Shown here piece by piece: positions 14,509-21,736 of a DNA stretch of 21,736 nucleotides (within the stretch, counting starts at the first letter, position 1; each line of letters begins with the position of its first letter). The position numbers were made by a program, and so were the translations under genes. The notes beneath the pieces are model-generated. The model searched no databases. It worked only from the letters and a program-made list of their open reading frames with translations, and was not told the DNA's origin. The stretch is from assembly GCA_036645575.1 (NCBI GenBank), contig JAVXNW010000047.1:1-21736 (forward strand). The letters are read 5' to 3'. The DNA is from JAVXNW01 sp036645575. Lineage in GTDB: Bacteria; Bacillota; Clostridia; Christensenellales; Aristaeellaceae.

Positions 14509-16980
14509 TTGGATAAAATGACAAGTCAAGTGAGCGCCGTCAAGTGCATGAGCAAAGAAGACATTATGGCGAACATTCGGGGAAAGCTCGAGCGTCATTT
14601 CGGCTGTGAAATCGCGGAGGCGACCCAGGATCAGCTCTATCAGGTGATCGCGTCCACGGTGCGTGACGAGATCATGGCGCGGCGCGCCCACTCGCGCGGC
14701 GTGCGCAAGCAGTCCGGCAGCAAGAAGCTGTACTACCTGTCGGCCGAGTTTCTGGTGGGACGGGCGCTGCACAACAACATGATTTCGCTCGTCAACGAGC
14801 AAAACTATATCGAGGCATTTGCGGCGCTTGGCATCGACAAGTCGCTCATCTTCGAGCAGGAGCCCGAACCGGGCTTGGGCAACGGTGGCCTTGGCCGCTT
14901 GGCCGCCTGCTTTTTGGATTCGCTTTCCGCGCTGAAGCTTCCCGCGATGGGCTGCACCATCCGCTATGAATACGGCCTGTTCCGCCAGAAGATCGTCGAC
15001 GGCTATCAGATTGAACTGCCGGACAACTGGCTGGCCAACGGCAACCTTTGGGAGATCTGCCGGCCGGATCAGACGTGCGAGGTGCACTTTGGCGGCCAAG
15101 TCGAGTCCTTTGAGGCGGATGGCCAGATCGGCTACCGCACCGTCGGCTACTCAACCGTGCTGGCCGTCCCCTATGACATGCCGGTTCTGGGGTATGATTC
15201 GACGATGGTCAACATGCTGCGCATGTGGTCGGCGCGCTCGCCCAAGCAGATGGACATGAACCGCTTCAACCGCGGCGAATACGCCCAGGCGATGGAGGAA
15301 AAGACGCTGGCGGAGGTCATCTCCAAGGTGCTCTACCCCGAGGACAATCACGACGAGGGCAAGGAACTGCGCCTCAAGCAGCAGTATTTCTTCTCCTCCG
15401 CGACCGTCCAGTACGCGGTAAAGGACTTTCTAAAGGTGCACGGCCCGAACTGGGACATCTTCCCCGACAAGGTGGCCATGCACATAAACGACACCCATCC
15501 CGGCATGGCGATTCCCGAGCTCATGCGCATCCTGGTTGACGAGTACAACGTCGCTTGGGCGCAGGCGGAGGACATCACGACAAAGTGCTTTGCCTACACA
15601 AACCATACCGTCCTGCAAGAGGCGATGGAGCGTTGGCCGATCGATCTGATCAAGCGGCTGCTGCCCCGCATCTACATGATCCTTGAAGAGATGAACAGAC
15701 GCCTGTGCGACCGGCTGTGGCATGTATATACCGGCCAGTGGGAGCGCATCGGGCGAATGGCGATCATCGGCTACGGCTATGTGCACATGGCCAATCTGTG
15801 CGTATCGGTTGCGCACACGGTGAACGGCGTCAGCCAGATTCACGCGGACATCCTGCGCCGAACCACCTTCCACGACTATTACCTGATCGATCCGCCGCGC
15901 TTTCTGGGCATCACCAACGGCATCACGCACCGCCGGTGGCTGATGCAGGCGAACCCGGGGCTCACGTCGCTGCTCGACGAGGCGATTGGCACCGCGTGGA
16001 AAAAATCGCCGGATCGCTTAAGCGAGCTCATGCCCTTTGCAGGCGACGCCGCCTTCCGCGACAAGTTTGAGCGCGTCAAGCTGGAAAACAAGCTGCGCTT
16101 GGCAAGCGCGCTCAAGCGCTCGCAGGGCGTCGTCATCGACCCGACGAGCATATTTGACGCGCAGGCCAAACGCCTGCACGAGTATAAGCGCCAGCTGATG
16201 AACGCGCTGCACATCCTGATTTTGTACAACAGGATCGTCGAGGACCCGAGCTTTGAAATGCCGCCGCGCACCTACCTGTTCGGGGCCAAGGCCGCGCCGG
16301 GCTTTTATCGCGCGAAGTTGATCATTCGCCTGATCAACGCGCTGGCGGAGCTGGTCAAAAAGCACCCGCGCGCAAGCCAGATGATCAGCGTCGTCTTCCT
16401 TGAAAACTACTGTGCGTCGGTCGCCGAGGTATTGATGCCCGCGACCGAGGTCTCCGAGCAATTGTCCACCGCCGGAAAAGAGGCCAGCGGCACCGGCAAC
16501 ATGAAGTTCATGATGAACGGCGCGGTGACGATCGGCACGATGGACGGCGCCAACGTCGAGATCTCCGAATCGGTGGGCCGCAAAAACATCTACATCTTCG
16601 GCATGTCCGCCGAGGAGGTCGAGGCCAGCTACGGCACCTACCGCGCCCACTTCATGTACGAGACCAACGCGTCGATCCGCCGCGCCATGGAGCAGTTGAT
16701 CGACGGAACGCTCTGCCCCGAAAACCCGCACCAGTTCCAAGAGCTCTACCACGCGCTGCTCTTTGGCGACAACGGCGGCATGGCCGATCCCTATTTCGTC
16801 TTAAAGGACCTGCCCGACTACCTGTGCACCCAGATGCGCCTGTCGCGCGACTATATGGACAAAGAAAAGTGGCTTCGAATGGCGATCCGCAACACGGCCT
16901 CCTCAGGCGTCTTCTCCTCCGATCGCACGATCGCGGAGTACAACGACAAGATCTGGCATCTGACGCCACTAAATCTGTGA
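14509..16980 (+). CDS. glgP: Glycogen/starch/maltodextrin phosphorylase
   Basis: A GT35 family enzyme of 823 aa (E. coli GlgP is about 815) that removes terminal alpha-1,4-glucose units by phosphorolysis, yielding glucose-1-phosphate. The pyridoxal-phosphate site EASGTGNMKFMMNG is intact with the cofactor lysine at residue 666, followed by TIGTMDGANVEI. The N-terminal region has KKLYYLSAEFLVGRAL and GLGNGGLGRLAACF, and the middle has HINDTHP and TNHTVL, all standard. The start is TTG at 14509, nine bases after GGGAGG; the next ATG at 14518 is 18 bases from it, too far. It overlaps the following GH13 gene by one base (TGATG), pointing to coupled translation and a joint role in alpha-glucan use. 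Confidence 0.97.
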   Translation: MDKMTSQVSAVKCMSKEDIMANIRGKLERHFGCEIAEATQDQLYQVIASTVRDEIMARRAHSRGVRKQSGSKKLYYLSAEFLVGRALHNNMISLVNEQNYIEAFAALGIDKSLIFEQEPEPGLGNGGLGRLAACFLDSLSALKLPAMGCTIRYEYGLFRQKIVDGYQIELPDNWLANGNLWEICRPDQTCEVHFGGQVESFEADGQIGYRTVGYSTVLAVPYDMPVLGYDSTMVNMLRMWSARSPKQMDMNRFNRGEYAQAMEEKTLAEVISKVLYPEDNHDEGKELRLKQQYFFSSATVQYAVKDFLKVHGPNWDIFPDKVAMHINDTHPGMAIPELMRILVDEYNVAWAQAEDITTKCFAYTNHTVLQEAMERWPIDLIKRLLPRIYMILEEMNRRLCDRLWHVYTGQWERIGRMAIIGYGYVHMANLCVSVAHTVNGVSQIHADILRRTTFHDYYLIDPPRFLGITNGITHRRWLMQANPGLTSLLDEAIGTAWKKSPDRLSELMPFAGDAAFRDKFERVKLENKLRLASALKRSQGVVIDPTSIFDAQAKRLHEYKRQLMNALHILILYNRIVEDPSFEMPPRTYLFGAKAAPGFYRAKLIIRLINALAELVKKHPRASQMISVVFLENYCASVAEVLMPATEVSEQLSTAGKEASGTGNMKFMMNGAVTIGTMDGANVEISESVGRKNIYIFGMSAEEVEASYGTYRAHFMYETNASIRRAMEQLIDGTLCPENPHQFQELYHALLFGDNGGMADPYFVLKDLPDYLCTQMRLSRDYMDKEKWLRMAIRNTASSGVFSSDRTIAEYNDKIWHLTPLNL

Positions 16981-18839
16981 TGGTGCTCTATCATCATTCC
17001 GGCGACAACCTATATCGCACGCCCCCGGGAGCGGGGGCGTGCCTTTCGCGTGTCACACTGAAGCTGTTGGCGGAGCCTACGCCGCGCGCCGTCACGCTCA
17101 GACTCTGGTTGGACGACCACGAGCAACTGGTTCAGATGGCGAGCGCACCGGGCGATCTGTGGGCAGCCACGATCGATCTTCCGGAAACGCCCGGCACGCT
17201 CTGGTATCACTTCATCGCCGATTACGAAGGCGAAAAGCTCTTTTATGGCAACAACGCCGAGCAATTGGGCGGCGAAGGCGCGACCTATTCGAGCGAGCCG
17301 CCGGGCTATCAGATCACCGTCTACGATCCCGCCTACCAAACGCCCGTCTGGATGCGCGAGGGGCTCATCTACCAGATCATGGTGGATCGCTTTTTTGCGT
17401 CCCGCCCGACGAGCGAGCACCCAACGCCTGAGGACGGCTGGCTTCACGCGGACTGGTACGAGGCCCCGGTATTGCGCCTAGGGCAAAAGGACAACGAGGC
17501 CAACGACTTTTTTGGCGGCGATTTGCGCGGCGTCCTGATGAAGCTTCCCTACCTCAAGTCGCTTGGCGTCACCGCGCTCTACTTTAACCCCATCTTCCGC
17601 GCGCGCTCCAACCACAAGTACGACACCGGCGACTATTTGGCGATCGACCCATCCTTTGGGGACGAGTCGGATTTTCGCGACCTGTGCGCGGCCTGCAAGG
17701 CAGCCGGCATCCGCGTGATGCTGGACGGCGTGTTCTCCCACACCGGCGCGGACAGCCGCTATTTCAACCAAAAGGGGCACTACGACTCGGTCGGCGCCTA
17801 TCAATCGCTCGCCTCGCCATACGCCAAGTGGTATACCTTCAAGCACTGGCCGGACGATTACGAGAGCTGGTGGGGCTTTGAGACGCTGCCCAACGTCCAC
17901 GAGATGGAGCCTTCGTTTCTTGACTTCATCGTGCGCGGCGAAGATTCGGTCGCGGCGCACTGGGTGAAGGCGGGCAGCGCCGGCTGGCGTCTCGACGTGG
18001 CGGACGAGCTTCCGATGAATTTTCTGCGCCTGCTCAGAAGGCGCGTCAAGCAGGCAGACCCGGACGCGGCGGTGCTGGGCGAGGTCTGGGAGGACGCGTC
18101 CAACAAGCAGACGTATGGCGAGATGCGCAATTACTCGGCGGGCGACACGCTGGACAGCGTGATGAACTACCCGCTGCGCGACATGGCGCTTGCCTTTATG
18201 CTGGGCACGCTTGACGCGGGCGATGTCCTCAGGCGCTACGAGCACCTGCGCGCCAACTACGCGCCGCAGTTTTTCTATTCGCTGATGAACCTGCTGGGCA
18301 GCCATGACAAGCCGCGCATCATCGAGGTGCTTTCGGGCATCGGCGAAAGCGATCCCAACCGCGAAGCCCGGCACGCGCGCACGCTCACGCCCGATCAGTA
18401 CAGCCTGGGCAAGCGTCGCTATGTCGCGCTCTGGCGCCTGATCTGCGCGCTGCCCGGCATGCCCTGCCTGTACTATGGCGACGAAGCGGGACTCACCGGC
18501 ATGGCCGATCCGTTCTGCCGGGCGACCTACCCGTGGGGGCGCGAGGATCAAACACTGCTCCGCGAGATCCGGGAGATCAACCTTGAGCGCGCCGATTGCG
18601 ACGCGCTGCGCACCGGCATGGTGCGCCTGTACGCGCCGTCTGATGCGGTGCTGGTGGCGGTTCGCGCGATCACCGGGGGCAAAGACCTGTTCGGCGCGCC
18701 CGCGCGAAATGGCCTTGTCGTCTGCGCGATCAACCGCGACGCCCAGTGCCATGCCGTATGCCTTGCGCCGGACGACCTGCTGCCAAGCGGCTTTGTGTGC
18801 ACCCTGCCCGCCCAAAGCGCCCAAACCATCCACCTGTAG
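16980..18839 (+). CDS. GH13 alpha-amylase/neopullulanase-like glycoside hydrolase
   Basis: A 619-aa alpha-glucan hydrolase. The N-terminal ~120 residues look like a beta-sandwich carbohydrate-binding or E-set domain, and the catalytic barrel begins at VWMREGLIYQIMVDRF. The four GH13 regions are visible: DGVFSH (Asp249, His254), GWRLDVADE (nucleophile Asp339), GEVWED (acid/base Glu368) and GSHD (His442, Asp443). MNYPLR and the N-terminal domain fit the neopullulanase/cyclomaltodextrinase group. Region I has Ser where DxVFNH normally has Asn. There is no signal peptide, so the substrate is likely intracellular glycogen or imported maltodextrin. The start is ATG 16980, sharing its A with the glgP stop; a longer frame would run into glgP, and no strong ribosome site exists, so translation probably depends on glgP. 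Confidence 0.93.
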   Translation: MVLYHHSGDNLYRTPPGAGACLSRVTLKLLAEPTPRAVTLRLWLDDHEQLVQMASAPGDLWAATIDLPETPGTLWYHFIADYEGEKLFYGNNAEQLGGEGATYSSEPPGYQITVYDPAYQTPVWMREGLIYQIMVDRFFASRPTSEHPTPEDGWLHADWYEAPVLRLGQKDNEANDFFGGDLRGVLMKLPYLKSLGVTALYFNPIFRARSNHKYDTGDYLAIDPSFGDESDFRDLCAACKAAGIRVMLDGVFSHTGADSRYFNQKGHYDSVGAYQSLASPYAKWYTFKHWPDDYESWWGFETLPNVHEMEPSFLDFIVRGEDSVAAHWVKAGSAGWRLDVADELPMNFLRLLRRRVKQADPDAAVLGEVWEDASNKQTYGEMRNYSAGDTLDSVMNYPLRDMALAFMLGTLDAGDVLRRYEHLRANYAPQFFYSLMNLLGSHDKPRIIEVLSGIGESDPNREARHARTLTPDQYSLGKRRYVALWRLICALPGMPCLYYGDEAGLTGMADPFCRATYPWGREDQTLLREIREINLERADCDALRTGMVRLYAPSDAVLVAVRAITGGKDLFGAPARNGLVVCAINRDAQCHAVCLAPDDLLPSGFVCTLPAQSAQTIHL

Positions 18840-18891
18840 CCGCGCCCCGCGCCGCGCCCCGCAGGCGTGCCCGCAGACCCCCACAAACGCC

Positions 18892-18929
18892 AAAGGGAAC
18901 GCCTCGTGCTGACGAGACGTTCCCTTTTT
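18892..18929 (+). terminator. Intrinsic terminator after glgP-GH13
   Basis: A strong stem: AAAGGGAACG (18892-18901) with CGTTCCCTTT (18918-18927), and CTCGT (18903-18907) with ACGAG (18912-18916), broken by a single mismatch, loop GCTG. A T-run completes it at 18925-18929. On the opposite strand no T-tract follows, so it acts for the plus-strand operon. Confidence 0.93.
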
Positions 18930-19000
18930 ACGCCGTTTTCCCCCGCGCCTATCCCCTGCCGTTCCAAGCGCCGCGAAGCATCCGCTTCCTACCCGCTTCC

Positions 19001-19474
19001 CTAGACCATCCAGCCCTTGCACGCGTCCACCCATTGCGCGTCCGGGCAGGCGCGCGCAAGTTCCGGAATCGTCAATTTAACCGCGCTGTTTCCGGTTCCC
19101 GCCGCGGGATACACCACGTCAAATCGCCTGATCGATTGGTCGAAAAACACCTTGATGCCCGGGTTCACGCCGAATGGGCACACGCCGCCCACCGCGTGGC
19201 CGATCAATTCCTCGGCCTCCTCGCGCTCCAGCATCTTGGCCTTGAAGCCGAATACCTGCTTGAACTTCGCGTTGTCCACCTTGGCGTCGCCCGCGCAAAG
19301 CAGCAGCAGACACCCGTCGGGCGCCTTAAACGAGAGCGTCTTGACGATGCGCGCCGGTTCGCACCCCACCGCCTCGGCCGCCAATTCGACCGTCGCGCTC
19401 GACGCCTCAAATTCGCGAATCTGCCCGTCCAGTCCGTACCGCGCGAGATGTGCCCGCGCGCGCTCCATCGACAT
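19001..19474 (-). CDS. YbaK/ProX-type aminoacyl-tRNA deacylase
   Basis: A 157-aa single-domain protein of the YbaK/INS family, trans-editing factors that hydrolyse mischarged tRNA such as Cys-tRNA(Pro) or Ala-tRNA(Pro). Seen: VKTLSF with the conserved lysine at 45, VDNAKFKQVFGFKAKML (66-82), GGVCPFGV (96-103) and YPAAGTGNSAVKLT (122-135). The exact mischarged substrate cannot be read from sequence. The start is ATG 19474, nine bases after GGGAGG; a reading from 19495 would begin ahead of that site, and ATG 19468 is a less likely alternative. It lies downstream of the fba terminator and no clear promoter was seen in the intervening 128 bases, so its transcription is unresolved. This is the second D-/mis-aminoacyl-tRNA quality-control gene in the window, after dtd. 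Confidence 0.9.
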   Translation of the reverse strand: MSMERARAHLARYGLDGQIREFEASSATVELAAEAVGCEPARIVKTLSFKAPDGCLLLLCAGDAKVDNAKFKQVFGFKAKMLEREEAEELIGHAVGGVCPFGVNPGIKVFFDQSIRRFDVVYPAAGTGNSAVKLTIPELARACPDAQWVDACKGWMV

Positions 19475-19602
19475 CTTTTCTGTCCTCCCATTCAACCGCG
19501 TGACTGCGGCGCTCCATCAGCACCGTTAAGTGCCATGCGCCGCGCTTGTCCCGCCCAATTTTCTCCCCGATTCCCACACGCCTCATGCAGCGCACCTTAT
19601 GC

Positions 19603-19630
19603 AAAAGACGGCCATGCAAGCATGACCGCC
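19603..19630 (-). terminator. Intrinsic terminator after fba
   Basis: Read on the minus strand, an 11-bp stem with two G-T wobbles (GGCGGTCATGC pairing with GCATGGCCGTC) and a minimal loop is followed directly by TTTT. It lies about 35 bases beyond the fba stop codon, where a terminator for that gene is expected. Confidence 0.75.
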
Positions 19631-19663
19631 TTCCAATCACCGCTCGGTGAACAAGCGCCTCGT

Positions 19664-20617
19664 TTAGGCCTTTCCGTTGCAGCCCAGCACGTCAACCAAT
19701 TTGTGCTTGACCATGTTCTTGATGTTCTCGCGCGCGGGTTTCAGGTACTGGCGCGGGTCGAACTGATCCGGATGCTCGGCAAAGCACTTGCGGATGGTGC
19801 CGGTCATCGCGAGGCGCAAATCGGAGTCGATGTTGATCTTGCACACGGACATGCGCGCGGCCTGGCGCAGCATTTCCTCGGGAATGCCGATCGCGTCGGG
19901 CATCTTGCCGCCGTTGTCGTTGATCATCTTGACGTACTCCGGCATGACGGAGGAGGAGCCGTGCAGCACGATCGGGAAACCGGGCAGGCGCCTGGAGACC
20001 TCTTCCAAGATGTCAAAGCGGAGCTGCGGCTTCTGGCCGGGCTTGAACTTGTAGGCGCCGTGGCTGGTGCCAATGGCGATGGCCAGCGAGTCAACGCCGG
20101 TCTTGGTGACAAATTCTTCCACTTCTTCGGGGCGGGTATAGCTGGCGTCTTCGGCGGACACGTTGACCTTGTCTTCGATGCCGGCCAGCTTGCCCAGTTC
20201 GCCCTCGACCACCACGCCGTGATCGTGCGCATAGGCGACGACCTTCTTGGTGAGGTCGATGTTCTCCGCGAAGGAGTACTTGCTGCCGTCGATCATGACG
20301 GAGGTAAAGCCGCCGTCGATGCAGCTTTTGCACAGTTCAAACGTATCGCCGTGGTCCAGATGCACGCAGATCGGCAGGTCGAAACCGGCGGACTGCTCGG
20401 CGTCAAGGATCGCGGCCTCGATCAATTTCATCAGGTACACGTGCTTGGCGTACTTGCGCGCGCCCGAGGACACCTGCAGGATCAGAGGCGCTTTTTCCTC
20501 CATCGCCGCTTCGGTGATGCCCTGGATGATCTCCATGTTGTTAACGTTGAAAGCGCCGATGGCGTAGCCGCCGTCGTAGGCCTTCTTGAACATTTCAGTA
20601 GAAGTAACCAATGCCAT
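19664..20617 (-). CDS. fba: Class II fructose-1,6-bisphosphate aldolase
   Basis: Glycolytic and gluconeogenic zinc enzyme that interconverts fructose-1,6-bisphosphate with dihydroxyacetone phosphate and glyceraldehyde-3-phosphate; 317 aa. Seen: HLDHGD (86-91) with catalytic Asp88 and zinc ligand His89, SVMIDGS (106-112), VVVEGELGKLAG (135-146), IGTSHGAYKF with His186, and IVLHGSSS with His219. The length and motifs fit the clade found in many anaerobic bacteria and amitochondriate protists. The start at ATG 20617 follows GGAG by eight bases and matches family starts; the frame stays open upstream for 144 codons but only through promoter and repeat DNA. It has its own promoter (20660-20688) and terminator, so it is a single-gene unit. 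Confidence 0.97.
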   Translation of the reverse strand: MALVTSTEMFKKAYDGGYAIGAFNVNNMEIIQGITEAAMEEKAPLILQVSSGARKYAKHVYLMKLIEAAILDAEQSAGFDLPICVHLDHGDTFELCKSCIDGGFTSVMIDGSKYSFAENIDLTKKVVAYAHDHGVVVEGELGKLAGIEDKVNVSAEDASYTRPEEVEEFVTKTGVDSLAIAIGTSHGAYKFKPGQKPQLRFDILEEVSRRLPGFPIVLHGSSSVMPEYVKMINDNGGKMPDAIGIPEEMLRQAARMSVCKINIDSDLRLAMTGTIRKCFAEHPDQFDPRQYLKPARENIKNMVKHKLVDVLGCNGKA

Positions 20618-20659
20618 GAGAAACACTCCTTCACTGTGTAGATTCAATTGTCTTCCGCT

Positions 20660-20688
20660 ATTATAACAGCGTTGCCCGGTCAAATCAA
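20660..20688 (-). promoter_or_regulatory. Promoter for fba
   Basis: On the minus strand, TTGATT (20683-20688), a 17-base spacer and a perfect TATAAT (20660-20665). Transcription should start near 20654, giving a leader of about 37 bases that contains the GGAG ribosome site of fba. Confidence 0.85.
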
Positions 20689-20750
20689 GCGCCATGCGCT
20701 CAGCGACAATTAAGATTCGTTTGCGTTCTATCGATTTGTCCGCGCACCGC

Positions 20751-20878
20751 GCATTTTTCCCTCCATAGCGTCCGCGCGTCCCGCATCTTTTCCTCCATAG
20801 CGCCCGCGCGCCGCGCATCTTTTCCCCCGCAGTGCCCGCAGGCGAAGCATCTTTCCGCGCCGCACATCCCCTGCTATT
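20751..20878. repeat. 32-bp tandem repeat, three clear copies and one decayed
   Basis: Units begin at 20751, 20783, 20815 and 20847, an exact 32-base period. Copies one and two differ at 5 of 32 positions, copies two and three at 9, and the fourth matches only at its start. Each begins GCAT followed by a pyrimidine tract. Read on the minus strand, copies one to three contain a G-rich Shine-Dalgarno-like run, AAAA and ATG. The array lies between the CBS-protein stop and the fba promoter, touching the last codons of the CBS gene. There are no unique spacers, so it is not a CRISPR array. Confidence 0.85.
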
Positions 20879-21329
20879 TAAGCGCCGCCTGCGTTTCATC
20901 CTCGCGCGTGTTGACCATATACTCGCGCACGAACTTCCCGATGATGTCCTTGCGCGTGACAATTCCGCTAAATCCGTCCCGGTCGTCCACCACCGGCACA
21001 AAGTTCTGCGCCATCGCCCGCGTAAGCAATTCCTCAATCTCCGCGTCAATGCGAACCGGCGGATTGCAATCCCGCCGAATCACGTCGCGCAGCATGGTCT
21101 TCTCGGTCGTACGGATGTCGATTCGGCGGTTCGCGTCCTTGGGATCGTCGAGCAAATGCCACAGAAAATCCCCTTCGGTCACCGTGCATATGTATTTCCC
21201 GTCCCGCGACAAAACCGGTATCGCGGCATACCCGCTGCGCCGCATCTTCTCCAGCCCCTGCCGCAGCGTTGAGTCCTCGTAGGTGTAGGCGATGTTGATC
21301 TTGGGAATCAGGAGGAACGCCACGTTCAT
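20874..21329 (-). CDS. CBS-pair domain protein
   Basis: A 151-aa stand-alone protein of two CBS domains, which usually form a Bateman module binding adenosyl nucleotides (AMP, ATP, c-di-AMP) as a regulatory sensor. CBS1 covers about residues 11-60 (GYAAIPVLSRDGKYICTVTE) and CBS2 about 80-138 (NFVPVVDDRDGFSGIVTRKD). No catalytic domain is attached, so it probably acts through a partner protein; ligand and partner cannot be inferred here. The start is taken as ATG 21329, with GGGG seven to eight bases upstream; GTG at 21338 would add three residues. It resembles short clostridial CBS proteins, and a role like B. subtilis CbpB (DarB), a c-di-AMP receptor acting on Rel, is only a speculation. Its stop lies in the decayed end of the 32-bp repeat. 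Confidence 0.88.
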   Translation of the reverse strand: MNVAFLLIPKINIAYTYEDSTLRQGLEKMRRSGYAAIPVLSRDGKYICTVTEGDFLWHLLDDPKDANRRIDIRTTEKTMLRDVIRRDCNPPVRIDAEIEELLTRAMAQNFVPVVDDRDGFSGIVTRKDIIGKFVREYMVNTREDETQAALK

Positions 21330-21654
21330 AAACCGCACCCCATTTCAAGGCTCCCCGCCCAGCTTTTGTCCTATTGATGTATTCTTCATAACCCCCGCAA
21401 TCCCTTCTCGCCACCTCGTCTTTTTTTGTCCATGCGCCGCTTCATGCCCCCGGCGTCCGCTCGGGTTTGGTGGAATCGGTTTCGCCCCTGCCCGCCACCG
21501 ACGGCAGTCGCCCACGCCGATTGCTTCGATCCCGATTGTTTTTGTCCCGCACCGCGCCTGCCTATCGTTGAATCGGCCGCCTCGCCGCCCCTTGAGGGAT
21601 GACAAAGCGGCCGCAACATGATGCCCGCAAGTTTGCTCCGTTTTGAAAAAGCGG
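21330..21654. other. 325-base stretch without a convincing gene
   Basis: Short open frames cross this stretch on both strands, but none has a ribosome site, family motifs or the codon bias of the neighbours. It holds a run of seven Ts at 21419-21425 without a stem, and a poor promoter-like pair upstream of the CBS gene (TTGCGG with a weak -10). The base composition is patchier than in the genes around it. I see no RNA gene or recognised regulatory element. Confidence 0.5.
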
Positions 21655-21736
21655 TCAGCCAAATAGGCGCGCCTCGACCTGCGTACACAGCGCGTGGTAG
21701 AGCGGGAGGTGCTTTTCCTGCACCTTGTAGGTCTCG
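21655..21736 (-). CDS. 3' end of a gene entering from the right, unknown product
   Basis: On the minus strand the last 82 bases of the window read as 26 sense codons ending in TGA at 21655-21657. The peptide ends HLPLYHALCTQVEARLFG. Third codon positions are strongly G/C, as in the other genes here, which supports real coding. The length is too short to name a family; the Leu/Tyr-rich helical end resembles the C-terminus of FGGY-type sugar kinases, but this is a weak guess. No clear terminator follows the stop. Confidence 0.6.
   Translation of the reverse strand, partial: ETYKVQEKHLPLYHALCTQVEARLFG

Noticed and set aside
17478..19034. Open frame of 518 codons on the minus strand opposite the GH13 gene
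   Set aside because: It is antisense to all four GH13 catalytic motifs and crosses the strong plus-strand terminator. Its composition, rich in Arg, His and Ala, is typical of shadow frames in GC-rich DNA.
18746..20641. Open frame of 631 codons on the plus strand across the deacylase and fba genes
   Set aside because: It is antisense to two genes with complete family motifs and runs through two terminators; there is no ribosome site at its start.
20751..20878. Possible CRISPR array
   Set aside because: The 32-base units follow each other directly with no unique spacers, copies are diverged, and no cas genes are present.
21345..21662. Short open frame of 105 codons on the minus strand
   Set aside because: No ribosome site, no family motif, low-complexity basic composition, and it overlaps the stop of the better-supported partial gene at the right edge.

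Overview
The window is GC-rich, densely coded bacterial chromosome. Its housekeeping gene order, strong Shine-Dalgarno motifs, frequent GTG/TTG starts, a HemZ-type radical SAM enzyme, a bifunctional Rel and a YlbJ-like (sporulation-associated) membrane protein point to a GC-rich anaerobic member of the Firmicutes, class Clostridia. I cannot fix the genus from sequence alone. No rRNA, tRNA, insertion sequence, prophage or CRISPR array was seen.

Left half (about 234-12081, minus strand): ten tightly packed genes read right to left from a near-consensus promoter at 12053-12081. The order is secD, secF, recJ, rel, dtd, an MBL-fold hydrolase, hemZ, a lipoprotein cyclophilin, a cytoplasmic cyclophilin and a KDPG/KHG aldolase fused to a VOC domain. 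Junctions are very tight, with GTGA, TTGA and ATGA stop/start overlaps. The core secDF-recJ-rel-dtd order is a known Firmicutes neighbourhood. Here apt is absent between recJ and rel, and the tail carries the two cyclophilins and the aldolase. Strong hairpins lie in the secF-recJ and rel-dtd gaps and in the 233 bases beyond the aldolase.

Middle (12130-18929): a YlbJ-like membrane protein (minus) diverges from a secreted protein (plus) with a Pro/Asn-rich linker and two bacterial Ig-like modules. Next comes a plus-strand carbohydrate unit of glycogen phosphorylase and a GH13 alpha-glucanase, overlapping by one base, with a promoter in front and a very clear intrinsic terminator behind. Together these could convert glycogen or maltodextrin to glucose-1-phosphate and short sugars.

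Right end (19001-21736, minus strand): a YbaK-type aminoacyl-tRNA deacylase, a class II fructose-bisphosphate aldolase with its own promoter and terminator, an exact-period 32-bp tandem repeat, a CBS-pair protein, a 325-base stretch without a convincing gene, and the 3' end of a gene running off the window.

Most of the window is ordinary core metabolism, secretion and stringent-response biology; I found no convincing new defence or mobile system. The items most worth checking are the paired hairpins that share a loop but have different self-complementary stems (79-128), the 32-bp repeat carrying start-site-like modules (20751-20878), the long AT-rich hairpin between secF and recJ, and the make-up of the sec-rel operon.
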